Origin: Psychrosphaera ytuae
GTDB taxonomy: Bacteria > Pseudomonadota > Gammaproteobacteria > Enterobacterales > Alteromonadaceae
Length of the DNA: 64,000 bases
Assembly: GCF_017638545.1 (NCBI RefSeq)
Contig: NZ_CP072110.1
Span: 124,001-188,000 of the forward strand
Direction: 5' to 3'
Shown here: piece by piece, positions 16,203-24,303 of the stretch
How the letters are laid out: every line of letters begins with the position of its first letter
Position numbering within the stretch: position 1 is the first letter of the stretch
Notes under the pieces: model-generated
What the model saw: the letters and a program-made list of their open reading frames with translations, nothing else
The model's database searches: none
What the model was told of the DNA's origin: nothing
Program-made: the position numbers and the translations under genes

Positions 16203-17336
16203 TTAAGAGCCGGCTGTAAGGTTTTGATTAATTTGATTAAATAACTCGGTCACGGCGTTCATTTCAGATTCACTGCCGATGGTGACACGAATAGTATTGT
16301 TCAACATTAATTGCTTTGATTGATTGCGCAATAGGATATGTGCATCGACAAAGGTTTGCATGACAGAGGTCGCATCTAATTGTTCGTTCAACTTAATTAA
16401 CACAAAGTTAGTTTTAGATGGATAAACTGTTTCTGCCAGTGCCCACTGTGAGGCTTTGGCAATAAAACTATCACGGCGTTGATTAAGCTCGGTAACCTTA
16501 TCCTTCATCCACGCTAAGCCGTCTTGTGAAAGGGCTTGCGTAGCCATTTGTGCTACCGGAGCTGGAATAGGGTAAGGGGCGATGACTTTTTTCAAAGCGT
16601 CAATAATGTCGCTTGAAGCAAGGGTAAAGCCACAACGAAGACCGGCAAGTGCAAATGCTTTTGACAGTGTGCGCAAAATAACGAGGTTGTTATATTTAGC
16701 TAATAAGTCCGTGACATTAGCGTCGTAACAAAACTCAATATATGCTTCGTCTGCAACTACAATGGCTTGGTTCTGAAGCGAGTCTAAAACTGTTTCTAAA
16801 TCAGTCTTGCTCATCAGATCACCGGTTGGGTTGTTCGGTGAGCAAATAAATACGATCTGAGCGTTTTGTGCCTGATTTAATACCATATCCACATCAAGTT
16901 GCATGTCTTGCTTTAATGGTGCCTTTAAAACGTTAACGTTTGCCGTCTCCGCTGAGATAGCGTACATGCCGTAAGTCGGAGGACAAATAACGATATTTTG
17001 GCCCGGAGCACAAAAGGTCCTAATTAAAAGCTCAATACCTTCGTCAGCGCCTCGAGTTGCTAGCACTTGTGAAGGCTTTACGTTTGCGTATTGTGCGTAT
17101 GCATTAATAAGTGGCTCAGGCTGAAAGTCTGGGTAGCGGTTGTACAAACTAGGATCCGCAGATACATCAGGGCTATATGGGTTTTCATTGGCGTTTAACC
17201 AAAGTGTGCCAGTACCATCGATGTCATCAGAACTCGACATACTGAACAGCCTACGAGCAGACTCGTAAGGAGCCAATGCTTTTAGCTCTTCGCGGATCAA
17301 TTTATCGACCAGGGGATTAGAATTGACGTTTGACAT
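16203..17336 (-). CDS. hisC: Histidinol-phosphate aminotransferase
   Basis: This 377-residue fold-type I PLP enzyme makes histidinol phosphate from imidazole acetol phosphate and glutamate. Visible motifs are LNANENPYSP at the N-terminus, TRGADEGIELLIR, CSPNNPTGDL, VADEAYIEF, and the PLP lysine in RTLSKAFALAGLRCGF. The ribosome site AAGGAAA precedes the ATG. It lies 27 bases upstream of hisB and 35 bases after hisD in the same transcription unit. Confidence 0.96.
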   Translation of the reverse strand: MSNVNSNPLVDKLIREELKALAPYESARRLFSMSSSDDIDGTGTLWLNANENPYSPDVSADPSLYNRYPDFQPEPLINAYAQYANVKPSQVLATRGADEGIELLIRTFCAPGQNIVICPPTYGMYAISAETANVNVLKAPLKQDMQLDVDMVLNQAQNAQIVFICSPNNPTGDLMSKTDLETVLDSLQNQAIVVADEAYIEFCYDANVTDLLAKYNNLVILRTLSKAFALAGLRCGFTLASSDIIDALKKVIAPYPIPAPVAQMATQALSQDGLAWMKDKVTELNQRRDSFIAKASQWALAETVYPSKTNFVLIKLNEQLDATSVMQTFVDAHILLRNQSKQLMLNNTIRVTIGSESEMNAVTELFNQINQNLTAGS

Positions 17337-17371
17337 AATAAAGTCGTTTCCTTGTTCTCGAGTTCGGATTA

Positions 17372-18694
17372 TTAGCTAGATTTATCGTTGTTTCGCAAAG
17401 CATCAAGTCGCAAACCGACGGCGTTTTTGTGCGCGTCCAAACGCTCAGCTGCTGCTAAAGTCATGATTGCCGGACCAATGGCTTGAATACCAGCCGGCGT
17501 CAACTCTTGAACCGTAAACTTGCGCGTAAAGTCACCCAAATTTAGCGAACTCAACGTCTTTGAATAGCCATAGGTTGGCAATACGTGGTTAGTACCACTT
17601 GCATAATCGCCCGCACTCTCAGGTGTGTAAGCCCCTAAGAAAATTGACGCAGCGTTATCCAATGAATTTAGCCAATCACGCGCATTATTAAACTGCACGA
17701 TTAAATGTTCAGGTGCGTATTCATTACTCACTTCAACAGCTTGCTCTAGAGTTTCGGTCAAAATAAAGCGACTATTTGCTAGGGCCTTTTTGGCTATGTC
17801 AGCACGAGGTAGAATACTTAATTGTGTTTCAATAGCGGTTTTTGTTGCACTGATTAATTCTTCAGAATCAGACACCAAAATAACCTGAGAGTCAGGGCCG
17901 TGTTCAGCTTGAGACAATAAATCTGCGGCAACAAAAGCCGGATTTGCGTTACTATCAGCCAAAACCAAAACTTCTGATGGTCCAGCTGGCATATCAATCG
18001 CAGCACCGTTTGGATCTTGAGCTACTTGCTGTTTAGCTTCGGTCACAAAGCTGTTGCCTGGGCCGTAAATTTTATTTACAGGAGCGATGGACTCAGTGCC
18101 AAAGGCTAGGGCGGCAATCGCTTGTGCGCCACCAGTTCGATAAATTTCAGTAATTCCACAAAGCTTAGCGGCATAGAGAATCTCTGGTGTAATACCACCT
18201 TCGTTACCAGGCGTCGTATCAGGCGGAGTACAAAGCACTACTCGTTTACACCCGGCAATTTGCGCTGGTACACCTAACATCAATACCGTTGATGGCAATG
18301 GCGCACTGCCACCAGGAATATACAAACCAACGTCGCTTATAGCTTTAGTTTTGAGTTCACATACGACACCAGGCGTTGTCTCAACAGTGATGTCGCTTTG
18401 CACTTGTGCTTCGTGAAAACGTTTAATTTGGCCATATGCTAATTCAATGGCTGCTTTTTCCGCTTCACCAATCGTAGCAATAATTGCTTTCGCTTGCTGC
18501 TGAGGCAATGCTACTTGTTCTAGCTTGAGGCCATCAAACTGCTCCGTTAAAGAGAGCAGTGCGGCATCACCTTCAGTTTTTACTCGCTCTATGATCGCAG
18601 AGACAGTATCGGCAAGACCTTTTTTGTTGGTCATTGCCGGTCTAGCTAATGCCTCGCGCTGTAGCTCTGGGGTTAATTGTTGCCAAATAATCAC
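17372..18694 (-). CDS. hisD: Histidinol dehydrogenase
   Basis: This 440-residue zinc enzyme oxidises histidinol to histidine in two NAD-dependent steps. Diagnostic segments are YIPGGSAPLPSTVLM, GPGNSFVTEAKQ, DMPAGPSEVLVLAD, LLSQAEHGPDSQ (zinc Gln/His) and SGTNHVLPTYGYSKTLS. The start is a GTG with GAGG eight bases upstream. It lies 16 bases after hisG. Length compares with 434 in E. coli. Confidence 0.96.
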   Translation of the reverse strand: MIIWQQLTPELQREALARPAMTNKKGLADTVSAIIERVKTEGDAALLSLTEQFDGLKLEQVALPQQQAKAIIATIGEAEKAAIELAYGQIKRFHEAQVQSDITVETTPGVVCELKTKAISDVGLYIPGGSAPLPSTVLMLGVPAQIAGCKRVVLCTPPDTTPGNEGGITPEILYAAKLCGITEIYRTGGAQAIAALAFGTESIAPVNKIYGPGNSFVTEAKQQVAQDPNGAAIDMPAGPSEVLVLADSNANPAFVAADLLSQAEHGPDSQVILVSDSEELISATKTAIETQLSILPRADIAKKALANSRFILTETLEQAVEVSNEYAPEHLIVQFNNARDWLNSLDNAASIFLGAYTPESAGDYASGTNHVLPTYGYSKTLSSLNLGDFTRKFTVQELTPAGIQAIGPAIMTLAAAERLDAHKNAVGLRLDALRNNDKSS

Positions 18695-18710
18695 GTTAAA
18701 AACCTCGCAA

Positions 18711-19610
18711 TTAGCCCATCATTTTTTCGATAGGCATAACTAAAATCGAACTACAACCTAACTCTTTAAGCTGTTCCATTGTCTCCCAAAATAGGTTTTC
18801 TGGGCTTACAACGTGAATTGCGGCTAGTTCACTGTTTTCAGACAGAGGTAATACGGTTGGATCTTCAGCTCCAGGCAATAATCGTTTAACTTCTTCGAGT
18901 TTTGAAATTGGTGCGTGTAGCATTATGTACTTTGACTCTTTTGCCTGCATGACACCATTGATACGAGGAATTAGGGTATTGATCAATTCCTGCTTTTCTT
19001 GGCTAAGCTCCTTAGCTTGTTGAATTAATACGGCTTTAGAAACGAAGATCTCGGTCGCTTCTTCAAGGCCGTTAGCCTCTAGCGTTGCACCTGTCGAAAC
19101 AAGGTCACAAATTGCTTCGGCGATGCCTGCACGCGGAGCAACCTCTACTGAACCTGTGAGCATGACAGGCTGAGCATTGATGTTATTTTCGTTTAAAAAG
19201 CGCTTAAGAAGGTAAGGGTAGGTCGTTGCAATCTTTGTATTTTGTAAAGACTCTAGACCTTGGTAATTAAACTCATTAGGTACTGCAATCGATAAACGAC
19301 ATCCACCGTACTCTAAGCGTTTAAGCGTTTTGTATTCGGCTGGCTCTCCTGCTGCTTGGCGCTCAAGCATTTTTTCTTCTAGCTCATTTTCTCCAATAAA
19401 ACCTAGATCTGCGATACCGTCCATAACTAGACCTGGAATATCATCATCGCGCACAAGTAACAAATCAATGGGTAGGTTAGTTGAGTGAGCAATCAACAAA
19501 CGGTCGCGAATAGAGAGTTTTACGCCGATGGCTTTTAATAGCTTAATCGATTCGTTGCTTAAGCGGCCTTTCTTTTGTACCGCAATGCGAAGTCTGTTTT
19601 TGTCAGTCAT
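18711..19610 (-). CDS. hisG: ATP phosphoribosyltransferase, long form
   Basis: HisG condenses ATP and PRPP, the committed and feedback-inhibited step of histidine synthesis. The protein begins MTDKNRLRIAVQKKGRLS, nearly matching E. coli. I chose the ATG at 19610 (AGGA six bases upstream) over the in-frame ATG at 19616, which abuts that site; this gives 299 residues, the E. coli length. The C-terminal ACT-like regulatory domain typical of the long form is present from about residue 225 (PRINGVMQAKESKYIMLHAP). It is first structural gene of hisGDCBHA. Confidence 0.96.
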   Translation of the reverse strand: MTDKNRLRIAVQKKGRLSNESIKLLKAIGVKLSIRDRLLIAHSTNLPIDLLLVRDDDIPGLVMDGIADLGFIGENELEEKMLERQAAGEPAEYKTLKRLEYGGCRLSIAVPNEFNYQGLESLQNTKIATTYPYLLKRFLNENNINAQPVMLTGSVEVAPRAGIAEAICDLVSTGATLEANGLEEATEIFVSKAVLIQQAKELSQEKQELINTLIPRINGVMQAKESKYIMLHAPISKLEEVKRLLPGAEDPTVLPLSENSELAAIHVVSPENLFWETMEQLKELGCSSILVMPIEKMMG

Positions 19611-19644
19611 GTTCATTCCTAAAAATAAATTTTAAACCCTAATA

Positions 19645-19682
19645 CGAAAAAACCCCGGAGGTTATATAAGACCTCCGGGGTT
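19645..19682 (-). terminator. his attenuator hairpin (terminator)
   Basis: On the minus strand, perfect 12-base arms AACCCCGGAGGT and ACCTCCGGGGTT enclose an eight-base loop and run into TTTTTT, 34 bases before hisG. Upstream (19690-19720) a second hairpin has GGAGG and CCTCC arms. Its CCTCC arm could instead pair with the GGAGG of the terminator arm, giving the alternative structures expected of a his attenuator. Confidence 0.9.
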
Positions 19683-19736
19683 CACAAATTCGTGCTTGGA
19701 GGACTTACAATAGCCTCCAGCGAAATTAGCCGAAAA

Positions 19737-19793
19737 CTATTTCGTTGGTACGTGATGATGCTTCCAAGATTTTGATACGTATGTCGTGTTCAT
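19737..19793 (-). CDS. hisL: his operon leader peptide
   Basis: A short open frame on the minus strand encodes MNTTYVSKSWKHHHVPTK (18 residues) and stops 54 bases before the attenuator hairpin. Three consecutive His codons (CAT CAT CAC) provide the ribosome-stalling site expected for histidine attenuation, fewer than the seven in E. coli. The ribosome site upstream is weak. Peptide position, His run and downstream alternative hairpins together support the call. Confidence 0.85.
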   Translation of the reverse strand: MNTTYVSKSWKHHHVPTK

Positions 19794-19975
19794 TTGTTTT
19801 CTAAAGTTAAGTTGCTAATTTCAAAATTGATGCGCTTAACCTAAACCCTGTTCGAAATAAAATCAACCTTCAACTTATAACTATCTGTGAAAAATATTAA
19901 ACAATTTGCATAACGGTCGATAACTGGTTAATAATTGTACTAATTGATAAAGGATAGTCATAAGGAGGGCTGATC

Positions 19976-20254
19976 ATGGTAGATATTTTGTATAACGCAA
20001 TTCAACGGCCGATAGCAAACGAGCCAGACAAAAGAGACATATACCACGTTGATAGAACACATAAAGATGCGGGTGTTAAGCGTATTGATGAAGATGACCC
20101 AAACCAGCACGGTAAGGGCCAACAAGCATTTCAACAAGAGCAAGAAGAAACGGAAAAGCCAGTTACAAACGAAGCTGACCTAACACCTAAAAAGAAAGGC
20201 AAAGGCGCTTATGTTGATGAAAAGGGCAACAAACGCTTGGATTTTTATGTGTAA
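19976..20254 (+). CDS. Small hydrophilic protein of unknown function
   Basis: A 92-residue protein with no signal peptide or membrane segment, very rich in Lys, Asp, Glu and Gln. The ATG is preceded by a strong AAGGAGGG site, which makes it a convincing gene. The middle (DDPNQHGKGQQAFQQEQEET) looks disordered. It ends GAYVDEKGNKRLDFYV, reminiscent of short conserved tails in small marine gammaproteobacterial proteins, though I do not recognise the family. It is transcribed away from the his leader and is convergent with the RcsF-like gene 27 bases downstream. Confidence 0.75.
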   Translation: MVDILYNAIQRPIANEPDKRDIYHVDRTHKDAGVKRIDEDDPNQHGKGQQAFQQEQEETEKPVTNEADLTPKKKGKGAYVDEKGNKRLDFYV

Positions 20255-20280
20255 CAACCATTATGGCGTACTCTTCTAGT

Positions 20281-20634
20281 TTACTCTTTGCTAATTGCTG
20301 TTCCTTCACACACCATGGCCGCCCAACAGTTATTAATTAGTGGGGCACCATTACAGCTAACCTCTTTCACAGCAATGGCGTTTAATGAAGCTGCTTTAAT
20401 AATAAGCGTATCTAGCGCTTTCTTTTCATCACCGTATAAACGCGTACCTGGTTGACCTGAGCAGTCCGCAGCACTAATTTTTGCAATTTCTTGGTGTTGA
20501 TAATCTGGTTGTTGGCCAATTTTGTAGACTTTGATAGATGAAAGCTTACGGCTTTGCTCTGCCGTAAGGGTTGGTGCTCCAGCAACACATCCACTTAAAG
20601 TGATAACCGAGAGAAGAGTGACAAATAATTTCAT
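20281..20634 (-). CDS. RcsF-like outer-membrane lipoprotein
   Basis: The 117-residue protein has a lipobox (TLSGC, Cys16). Its C-terminal domain matches the RcsF pattern: four cysteines in SAADCSG, KEVSCNG, NNCWAAM and VCEGTA, with AASLNAIAVK between the first two as in RcsF (ASKMKANAV). In E. coli RcsF these cysteines form two non-consecutive disulfides, and the protein reports envelope stress to the Rcs phosphorelay. No Rcs kinase gene lies in the window, and many marine genomes have RcsF-domain proteins without a full Rcs system, so the signalling role is uncertain. Confidence 0.68.
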   Translation of the reverse strand: MKLFVTLLSVITLSGCVAGAPTLTAEQSRKLSSIKVYKIGQQPDYQHQEIAKISAADCSGQPGTRLYGDEKKALDTLIIKAASLNAIAVKEVSCNGAPLINNCWAAMVCEGTAISKE

Positions 20635-20702
20635 TTTTAATCCTTTAATAAATATTTTTGTGTGAGTTTAAGGTTTTCCAAGACACAAAAGCAATATTGA
20701 AC

Positions 20703-21233
20703 TTAGTCTGATGTTTTCAGTGTAGGAAAAGTAAGTAAATAAAGTAGCAAGATAACTCCCGCAACAGGTACTAGAATCATCAGTTGCCACCAAGGGCTGA
20801 GCCCGGCGTCTCGTAGTCGTTTGGTACTCGTTGAAAGCCAAGGAAGAAACAATACTAGCGATGTGATTTGAAATAACAACGGGCCAGTCGTCAAACTAAT
20901 TAACTTAGCCAATGCCAATGTCAGTATGATGAATAACGCAAACCAAAAAAAGTGCTCTCTTGCAATTGTACCGCTGAAGTCATAACAATTTATAACACTG
21001 CGTTTAATAACATTAACGGGGTAGTCGAGTGCCTCTTTCTCCTCAGTTAATAGATACGAGCTAGGTACTTCGAAAGCACTTGCCAGTGCTCTAAGAGATT
21101 CATTAGAGGCTTTACCTCCTTTCTCTAGCCGTTGAATAGTACGAATATTCAGACCTGCGATTGTGGCTAATTGGTCTTGCGACCAATTTTTATCGATTCT
21201 GAGTTTATGTAATTTATCCTGGTTGATATACAT
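20703..21233 (-). CDS. XRE-type HTH regulator fused to a DUF805 membrane domain
   Basis: From the ATG at 21233 the protein has 176 residues. An N-terminal helix-turn-helix (KNWSQDQLATIAGLNIRTIQ, then RLEKGGKASNESLRALASAF) is followed by about 115 residues with several hydrophobic helices ending in TKRLRDAGLSPWWQLMILVP, the hallmark of DUF805 membrane proteins. In-frame starts further upstream (21245, 21332) are possible; 21233 places the HTH at the usual distance from the N-terminus. A membrane-tethered DNA-binding protein is predicted. Its targets are unknown; autoregulation or control of the adjacent lipoprotein genes is possible. Confidence 0.78.
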   Translation of the reverse strand: MYINQDKLHKLRIDKNWSQDQLATIAGLNIRTIQRLEKGGKASNESLRALASAFEVPSSYLLTEEKEALDYPVNVIKRSVINCYDFSGTIAREHFFWFALFIILTLALAKLISLTTGPLLFQITSLVLFLPWLSTSTKRLRDAGLSPWWQLMILVPVAGVILLLYLLTFPTLKTSD

Positions 21234-21495
21234 GTTCGATTCCATAAAGCCTAACTTTTCTAAATTATCGTACACAGTCCATTTGTTTGAGTAGGACACG
21301 ATTACGTCATTGTTACGACTTAAATAAGACAAGTGATACTAAGGATTATATTTTTGTTTCACAGCGACTAGCCAGACTTCTTTCTTAACTGCTTAACGAT
21401 TTTTTCTGAAATCAGTACGACAGTAGACCGCCAGTTTACGTCAAAACCCGCCATATATACGCCAGCAAACGTCGTTACTGTGTTTGATATGGGTG

Positions 21496-21867
21496 TCATT
21501 GATCATTTAGGTTGTGACCCAAGTCGATATAAGCGACTAAATAACCGTATTCCTTATCTGTAATTAGATCTTTATTATGCATCGATTTGGCTAATTCAAA
21601 GCTCCAGATTTGTCCCTTTGGAGCCTCGGGTACAGATAAATCTAATGCTAAAAGACGTTGATCGACAACGGTGTGACCTTGTTTTACAGCTTGTTTGGCA
21701 CAGTAACTAAGAACATATTCAACAGCGTACTTATCAACACTGGGCTGCCAGCTGTATTCGGTTTCACAGGCAAATTTAGTTTCACCTCTGGCATTTATAT
21801 ATTCTAGCTTACCTGTTGAGCATCCAACGAGGGTAGTGGCTATTAAAGTAGTTATGAATAGCTTCAA
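21496..21867 (-). CDS. Small lipoprotein of unknown function
   Basis: The 123-residue protein begins at a TTG with an AGGTG site and has a lipobox (TTLVGC, Cys16). The mature part has two further cysteines (FACETEY and LSYCAKQ), which could form a disulfide, and no recognisable domain. It lies 30 bases after the serine hydrolase on the same strand and may be co-transcribed with it. Confidence 0.65.
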   Translation of the reverse strand: MKLFITTLIATTLVGCSTGKLEYINARGETKFACETEYSWQPSVDKYAVEYVLSYCAKQAVKQGHTVVDQRLLALDLSVPEAPKGQIWSFELAKSMHNKDLITDKEYGYLVAYIDLGHNLNDQ

Positions 21868-21897
21868 GTAAGCACCTATCGTTCTTTTTGTTTTATG

Positions 21898-23337
21898 TTA
21901 TTGACCAGATACATCGAAAGTATTTTCGGTGCCAGGTTTATCAAGGGGGCGATGACCATAGTTGTTTTTAACATAGTCACTGTTAAAGTCTGCTTTTAGT
22001 GCGAGTGACTTGGTAAAAGTGCGTTTGGCTTTTTCAGTATCACCCTTTGATAAATAAGCAAAGGCTAAGCTGTCATAAACTTGCGGTGCTTTCGGAAATA
22101 AGGATACTAAATACTCAAACACATCAAAGGCCGAATCCCATGATTGTGTTTTGAGCAACTCCATACCAAGTTCATTCAGCGTTCTACCAATGAAACGGTC
22201 ATAGCCATTGTCTTTGTAAGCTTTTTGAAATTGATTTTTGAATTTGACGCGACCTTGGTTTTGATAAAAGTCATAGGCAAAGTTTTTTTCAAGTTGTCTA
22301 ACTGGTGCGTATTTGCCGGTTTTGATGAAGGATAAAATACGACCAGAAATGCGCTCTGCGATAAGATTGTCACTGTTGGCCAAAACTACCACTTGGTAAC
22401 CCATGGTTAAGTCCACTTCGACCGCTGAACTTATTCCACGCCCACCGCCATATGAACCCCAGTGTGGGCCATCCATCGCAAATGACTGACGGTTCAATGC
22501 CAATGTATTGGTCAGTAGGGTATTTGAATAAAATAGGGCGCGGTAAAACTTGTGAAGGTCGGTTACGTTTGATTCCAATCCTCCGTCGGGACCTGGATGC
22601 TCGTTAACGCCAACATATTGTAATGAGCTATCGTAAAGGTAGGTGTAACGAGTAGATTGATGCTGGTGGTCGTGAATTGGGGTCAGCGTAGTAGAAGACA
22701 TTTTTGCACGGTCAAAAATATTCTCTTGTAAAAGGCGCCCAAAGGGTTTACCTGATACCTTTTCTAGAATGATACCAAGAACAACATACCCATAATTTGA
22801 GTAATTGCGCTCAGTGCCGGGTACAAACAAAAGTGGGTGATCAATCAATAACGCTAGCTTTTTCTCTAGAGTGTCAAAAACCATCGGGTTTTGTCGATAT
22901 TCAGCAACAAATATATCTCTAAGCCCCGATCTGTGGTCGAGCAAGTGCTGGATCGTAATATGTTGTGCGTCGTCTTGTTGAAAGCCTAAATCAAATTGAC
23001 TCAACTTGTCTTCTAGAGAGAGTTTGCCTAATTCAACCTGCTGTAAAATAAGCACTTTGGTAAAGTCTTTCATGATGGAGCCAAGATTGAAGCGAGTTTG
23101 TATGCTATTGGGAATCGCTTGATTCATGTTTTGGTAACCATAGGCTGCAGAAAACACTTCATTGTTATCTTTGGTGATTAAGATACTGCCTGAAAACCAG
23201 CCTAGTTGGTGATACTGAGAAGCAATATCTTGAGCTGTATTTATAATGTCTTGTTGATTTGGAACAGAACTTTGGGCATGGGCCACTTTGTTAAAAGAAA
23301 CGTACAAACAAGTTAGCAGTAGAATAAAGCGAAGCAT
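21898..23337 (-). CDS. Class C beta-lactamase-like serine hydrolase with C-terminal TPRs
   Basis: This 479-residue secreted protein has a signal peptide (cleavage about VAHAQS). The SxxK nucleophile is S87-I-M-K90 in NLGSIMKDF, and the second motif is in RNYSNYGYVVLG. A GGGRGIS segment stands near the third-motif position. From about residue 395 there are tetratricopeptide-like helices (VYDSLAFAYLSKGDTEKAKR). This family includes esterases, D-aminopeptidases and DD-peptidases as well as beta-lactamases, so antibiotic hydrolysis should not be assumed. The ribosome site AAGGAG is strong. Confidence 0.85.
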   Translation of the reverse strand: MLRFILLLTCLYVSFNKVAHAQSSVPNQQDIINTAQDIASQYHQLGWFSGSILITKDNNEVFSAAYGYQNMNQAIPNSIQTRFNLGSIMKDFTKVLILQQVELGKLSLEDKLSQFDLGFQQDDAQHITIQHLLDHRSGLRDIFVAEYRQNPMVFDTLEKKLALLIDHPLLFVPGTERNYSNYGYVVLGIILEKVSGKPFGRLLQENIFDRAKMSSTTLTPIHDHQHQSTRYTYLYDSSLQYVGVNEHPGPDGGLESNVTDLHKFYRALFYSNTLLTNTLALNRQSFAMDGPHWGSYGGGRGISSAVEVDLTMGYQVVVLANSDNLIAERISGRILSFIKTGKYAPVRQLEKNFAYDFYQNQGRVKFKNQFQKAYKDNGYDRFIGRTLNELGMELLKTQSWDSAFDVFEYLVSLFPKAPQVYDSLAFAYLSKGDTEKAKRTFTKSLALKADFNSDYVKNNYGHRPLDKPGTENTFDVSGQ

Positions 23338-23513
23338 AGTTTCGACACTCCTTTGTCAAAGCGTTGCAATGGTTATATTGCAAACCTTGATTATTTGCAA
23401 GTCAGGGTTATTTGCAATTGAATCTCGACTGCTGAGCAGAAGTAGATAAGAAATTCAGTAAACAAAAGCAGAGTATGTTTATTACACACTCCGCCCTTAA
23501 GTACTCTTAAAAA

Positions 23514-24290
23514 CTATCGAGGTTGCATTCTGATCGCGCCATCCAAACGAATAGTTTCGCCGTTGATGTAAGCGTTACTAGCGATATGGCCAACGAGGTC
23601 AGCAAATTCTTTAGGTAAACCCATACGTTTAGGAAATTGAATGTTTGCTACTAGGCTTTCTTGAACGTTCTCTGGCATGCCAAGTAACATAGGTGTGCCC
23701 ATAATACCTGGAGCAACCGCATTTACACGGATACCTGTCTTAGCTAAGTCGCGTGCCATCGGCAGGCTTAATGCAATTATACCGCCCTTACTTGCTGCAT
23801 ATGCGGATTGGCCCATTTGACCTTCGTATCCGGCAACAGAAGCAGTATTGATTATTACACCGCGCTCTAAGGCCTCACCCATAGGCTCGTTTTTTGCCAT
23901 TTGCTCGGCGACTTTAGAAGCTACGTTAAAGCTACCAATTAAGTTGATATTGATTGCTGTACTGAATTTACTCAGCGGCATTGCATTGCCTTCTCGGTCG
24001 AGTACCTTAGCGGCTGGAGCTATGCCTGCACAGTTAACCAAAATGTGAATGGCTCCAAATTGCGCCATCACTTGGTCTACTGCTGAAGCAACGCTTTCTT
24101 CATTTGTCACATCAACCGTTTGAAAGAGAGTTTTATCAGCGCCTAATTCTGCAACAAGTGAGTTGCCTGCTTCTTCATTTAAGTCAAAGATAGCAACTTT
24201 AACACCTTGTGCTACAAGTCCATCAACCGTGGCTCGACCCAAACCCGAGGCACCACCTGTAACGACGGCTACTTTATTATTTAATTCCAT
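23514..24290 (-). CDS. SDR-family 3-hydroxyacyl-CoA dehydrogenase
   Basis: The 258-residue short-chain dehydrogenase has the NAD-binding motif TGGASGLG near residue 12, NCAGIAP, a catalytic Ser in INTASVAGYEG and the Tyr-x3-Lys in SAYAASKGG. The overall sequence, including VNAVAPGIMGTPMLLGMP, looks like type II (HSD17B10-like) 3-hydroxyacyl-CoA dehydrogenases of fatty-acid or branched-chain amino-acid breakdown. It begins 13 bases after the acyl-CoA dehydrogenase gene, so the two probably catalyse successive oxidations on a shared acyl-CoA substrate. Confidence 0.87.
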   Translation of the reverse strand: MELNNKVAVVTGGASGLGRATVDGLVAQGVKVAIFDLNEEAGNSLVAELGADKTLFQTVDVTNEESVASAVDQVMAQFGAIHILVNCAGIAPAAKVLDREGNAMPLSKFSTAININLIGSFNVASKVAEQMAKNEPMGEALERGVIINTASVAGYEGQMGQSAYAASKGGIIALSLPMARDLAKTGIRVNAVAPGIMGTPMLLGMPENVQESLVANIQFPKRMGLPKEFADLVGHIASNAYINGETIRLDGAIRMQPR

Positions 24291-24303
24291 GATTATGACC
24301 CTG

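Noticed and set aside
20281..23337. Possible toxin-antitoxin or defence module around the HTH-containing gene
   Set aside because: The HTH is fused to a DUF805 membrane domain, and the neighbours are lipoproteins and a secreted hydrolase; no toxin, nuclease or helicase is present.
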